Origin: Caulobacter sp. CCUG 60055
GTDB taxonomy: Bacteria > Pseudomonadota > Alphaproteobacteria > Caulobacterales > Caulobacteraceae
DNA: 64,000 bases
Direction: 5' to 3'
NCBI RefSeq assembly: GCF_022750545.1
Contig: NZ_PUIC01000017.1
Location: forward strand, 1-64,000
The first letter of the stretch is position 1. The number at the start of each line of letters is the position of its first letter. The notes under the pieces are model-generated. The model was not told the origin of the DNA, did not search any database, and saw nothing but the letters and a program-made list of their open reading frames with translations. The position numbers were made by a program, and so were the translations under genes. Below, in pieces: positions 63,262-64,000 of the stretch.

Positions 63262-63765
63262 ATGGCGGGCAGCGTCAACAAGGTCATTCTGGTCGGCAAC
63301 CTGGGCGCGGACCCGGAAATCCGCACCCTGAACTCGGGCGACCGGGTGGCGAATCTGCGGATCGCCACCTCGGAGACTTGGCGCGACCGCCAGTCGGGCG
63401 AGCGCAAGGAGAAGACCGAATGGCACCGCGTGGTCATCTTCAACGACAACCTGGTCAAGGTGGCTGAGAGCTATCTGCGCAAGGGTTCGACGGTCTACAT
63501 CGAGGGCTCGTTGCAGACGCGCAAATGGACCGACAATTCGGGCCAGGAGAAATTTTCCACCGAGATCGTGCTGCAGAAGTTCCGGGGCGAGCTGACCATG
63601 CTGGGCGGCCGCGGCGAGGGCGGCGGCGCCCAGGATCGCGGCGGCGAGGACTTCGGCGGCGGCTATTCCAGCGGCGGCGGCGGATTCCAGTCCGGCGGCC
63701 GCGCCCAGCCGTCCGGCCCGCGCGAGAGCTTCTCGGCCGACCTGGACGACGAAATCCCGTTCTAG
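63262..63765 (+). CDS. ssb: Single-stranded DNA-binding protein
   Basis: This 167-residue SSB has an OB-fold at about 1-110 ([38 protein letters not shown]). A Gly-rich flexible linker (about 115-155) follows, and the family's acidic interaction tip ends the protein (DLDDEIPF). It coats ssDNA during replication and repair as a homotetramer. A LexA box overlaps its promoter region, indicating SOS induction. A strong terminator follows, so it is monocistronic. Confidence 0.97.
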   Translation: MAGSVNKVILVGNLGADPEIRTLNSGDRVANLRIATSETWRDRQSGERKEKTEWHRVVIFNDNLVKVAESYLRKGSTVYIEGSLQTRKWTDNSGQEKFSTEIVLQKFRGELTMLGGRGEGGGAQDRGGEDFGGGYSSGGGGFQSGGRAQPSGPRESFSADLDDEIPF

Positions 63766-63787
63766 GCGTTTCGCCGCCGCGTTTCGT

Positions 63788-63816
63788 AAAGGCCGCCTTC
63801 GGGCGGCCTTTTTCTT
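63788..63816 (+). terminator. Rho-independent terminator after ssb
   Basis: AAAGGCCGCC (63788-63797) pairs with GGCGGCCTTT (63802-63811) around a TTCG tetraloop and is followed by a T-rich run (TTCTTT). It is a canonical intrinsic terminator 23 nt after the ssb stop. Confidence 0.92.
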
Positions 63817-63872
63817 TGGCGGTTTCTTTGCCGCCGCTTGCCGCCGCCGCGCCCGACGGGTGTAGTGCCTGC

Positions 63873-64000
63873 ATGCATTACGAGATCGTGGTGGTCGGCG
63901 GCGGCGCCGGCGGGCTGGAGCTGGCGGCGCGGTTGGGGCGGCGGCTCGGCCGTCGACGCGGTCCCGAGGCGGTGCTGCTGATCGATCGCTTGGTGTTCCA
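63873..64000 (+). CDS. FAD-dependent NADH dehydrogenase-like protein (partial, 3' end outside window)
   Basis: The first 42 codons are present. They read HYEIVVVGGGAGGLELAARL, a Rossmann GxGxxG FAD-binding motif as in type II NADH dehydrogenases (Ndh) and related pyridine nucleotide oxidoreductases. The arginine-rich insert after the motif (GRRLGRRRGPEAV) precedes a second strand VLLIDRLVF, where the conserved acidic residue that binds FAD ribose would be. The rest lies beyond 64000, so the subfamily is not decided. Confidence 0.7.
   Translation, partial: MHYEIVVVGGGAGGLELAARLGRRLGRRRGPEAVLLIDRLVF

Overview
The window is high-GC alphaproteobacterial chromosome, almost certainly from the Caulobacteraceae (Caulobacter or Phenylobacterium). 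The evidence is a TolC-type exporter followed by the polar organizer PopZ and valS; a flagellin locus with FlbT, FlaF, FlaG, FlmH, an FlmG-like glycosyltransferase and FlaEY; sigma-54 flagellin promoters; GTTC-N7-GTTC LexA boxes; and family-typical TonB receptor and outer membrane protein genes. Genes are dense and mostly on the plus strand.

Layout. (a) 1-2990: visibly lower-GC, gene-poor, decayed island ending at a tRNA-Cys(GCA). It holds a phage-tail-like secreted protein, a twice-frameshifted gene, the last ~70 codons of a tyrosine integrase and an SOS-type promoter with no obvious gene. (b) 3.1-9 kb: PCMT-like protein, tolC, popZ, valS. (c) 9-23.4 kb: mixed metabolism and RNA modification: FAD oxidoreductase, acyl-CoA synthetase, two exported amidases around tlyA, two glycine-zipper proteins, an RlmD/TrmA-type RNA methyltransferase, a GST, a LexA-box radical SAM protein, a small glycosyltransferase and a uracil-DNA glycosylase. 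(d) 23.5-38.4 kb: ETF-ubiquinone oxidoreductase, TPR lipoprotein, ispE, glnK-amtB, fasciclin protein, glyQ-glyS-ppdK, M48 protease. (e) 38.4-51.3 kb: KAS III-like synthase, small outer membrane protein, fatty acid hydroxylase, TonB receptor with a Nudix/NrtR-like regulator, phosphatase, HD hydrolase, stress protein, MoxR ATPase and an extremely aspartate-rich protein. (f) 51.4-62 kb: the flagellin island. (g) 62-64 kb: two small envelope proteins, LexA-box ssb, and the start of an NADH-dehydrogenase-like flavoprotein.

The most coherent system is the flagellin island. Flagellins 1 and 2 each have a good sigma-54 promoter, upstream repeats resembling FlbD (ftr) sites, and a 5' leader that starts in a hairpin. 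The post-transcriptional regulators FlbT and FlaF lie just upstream, and FlmG (TPR plus glycosyltransferase) and FlmH (N-acetyltransferase) supply glycosylation. Flagellin 3 is divergent and appears to be controlled differently. I found no CRISPR array, intact prophage, intact insertion sequence or rRNA operon, and no clearly unprecedented multi-gene system. The best leads are the flagellin leaders and repeats, the SOS promoter in the island, and candidate operators upstream of the TonB receptor and moxR.
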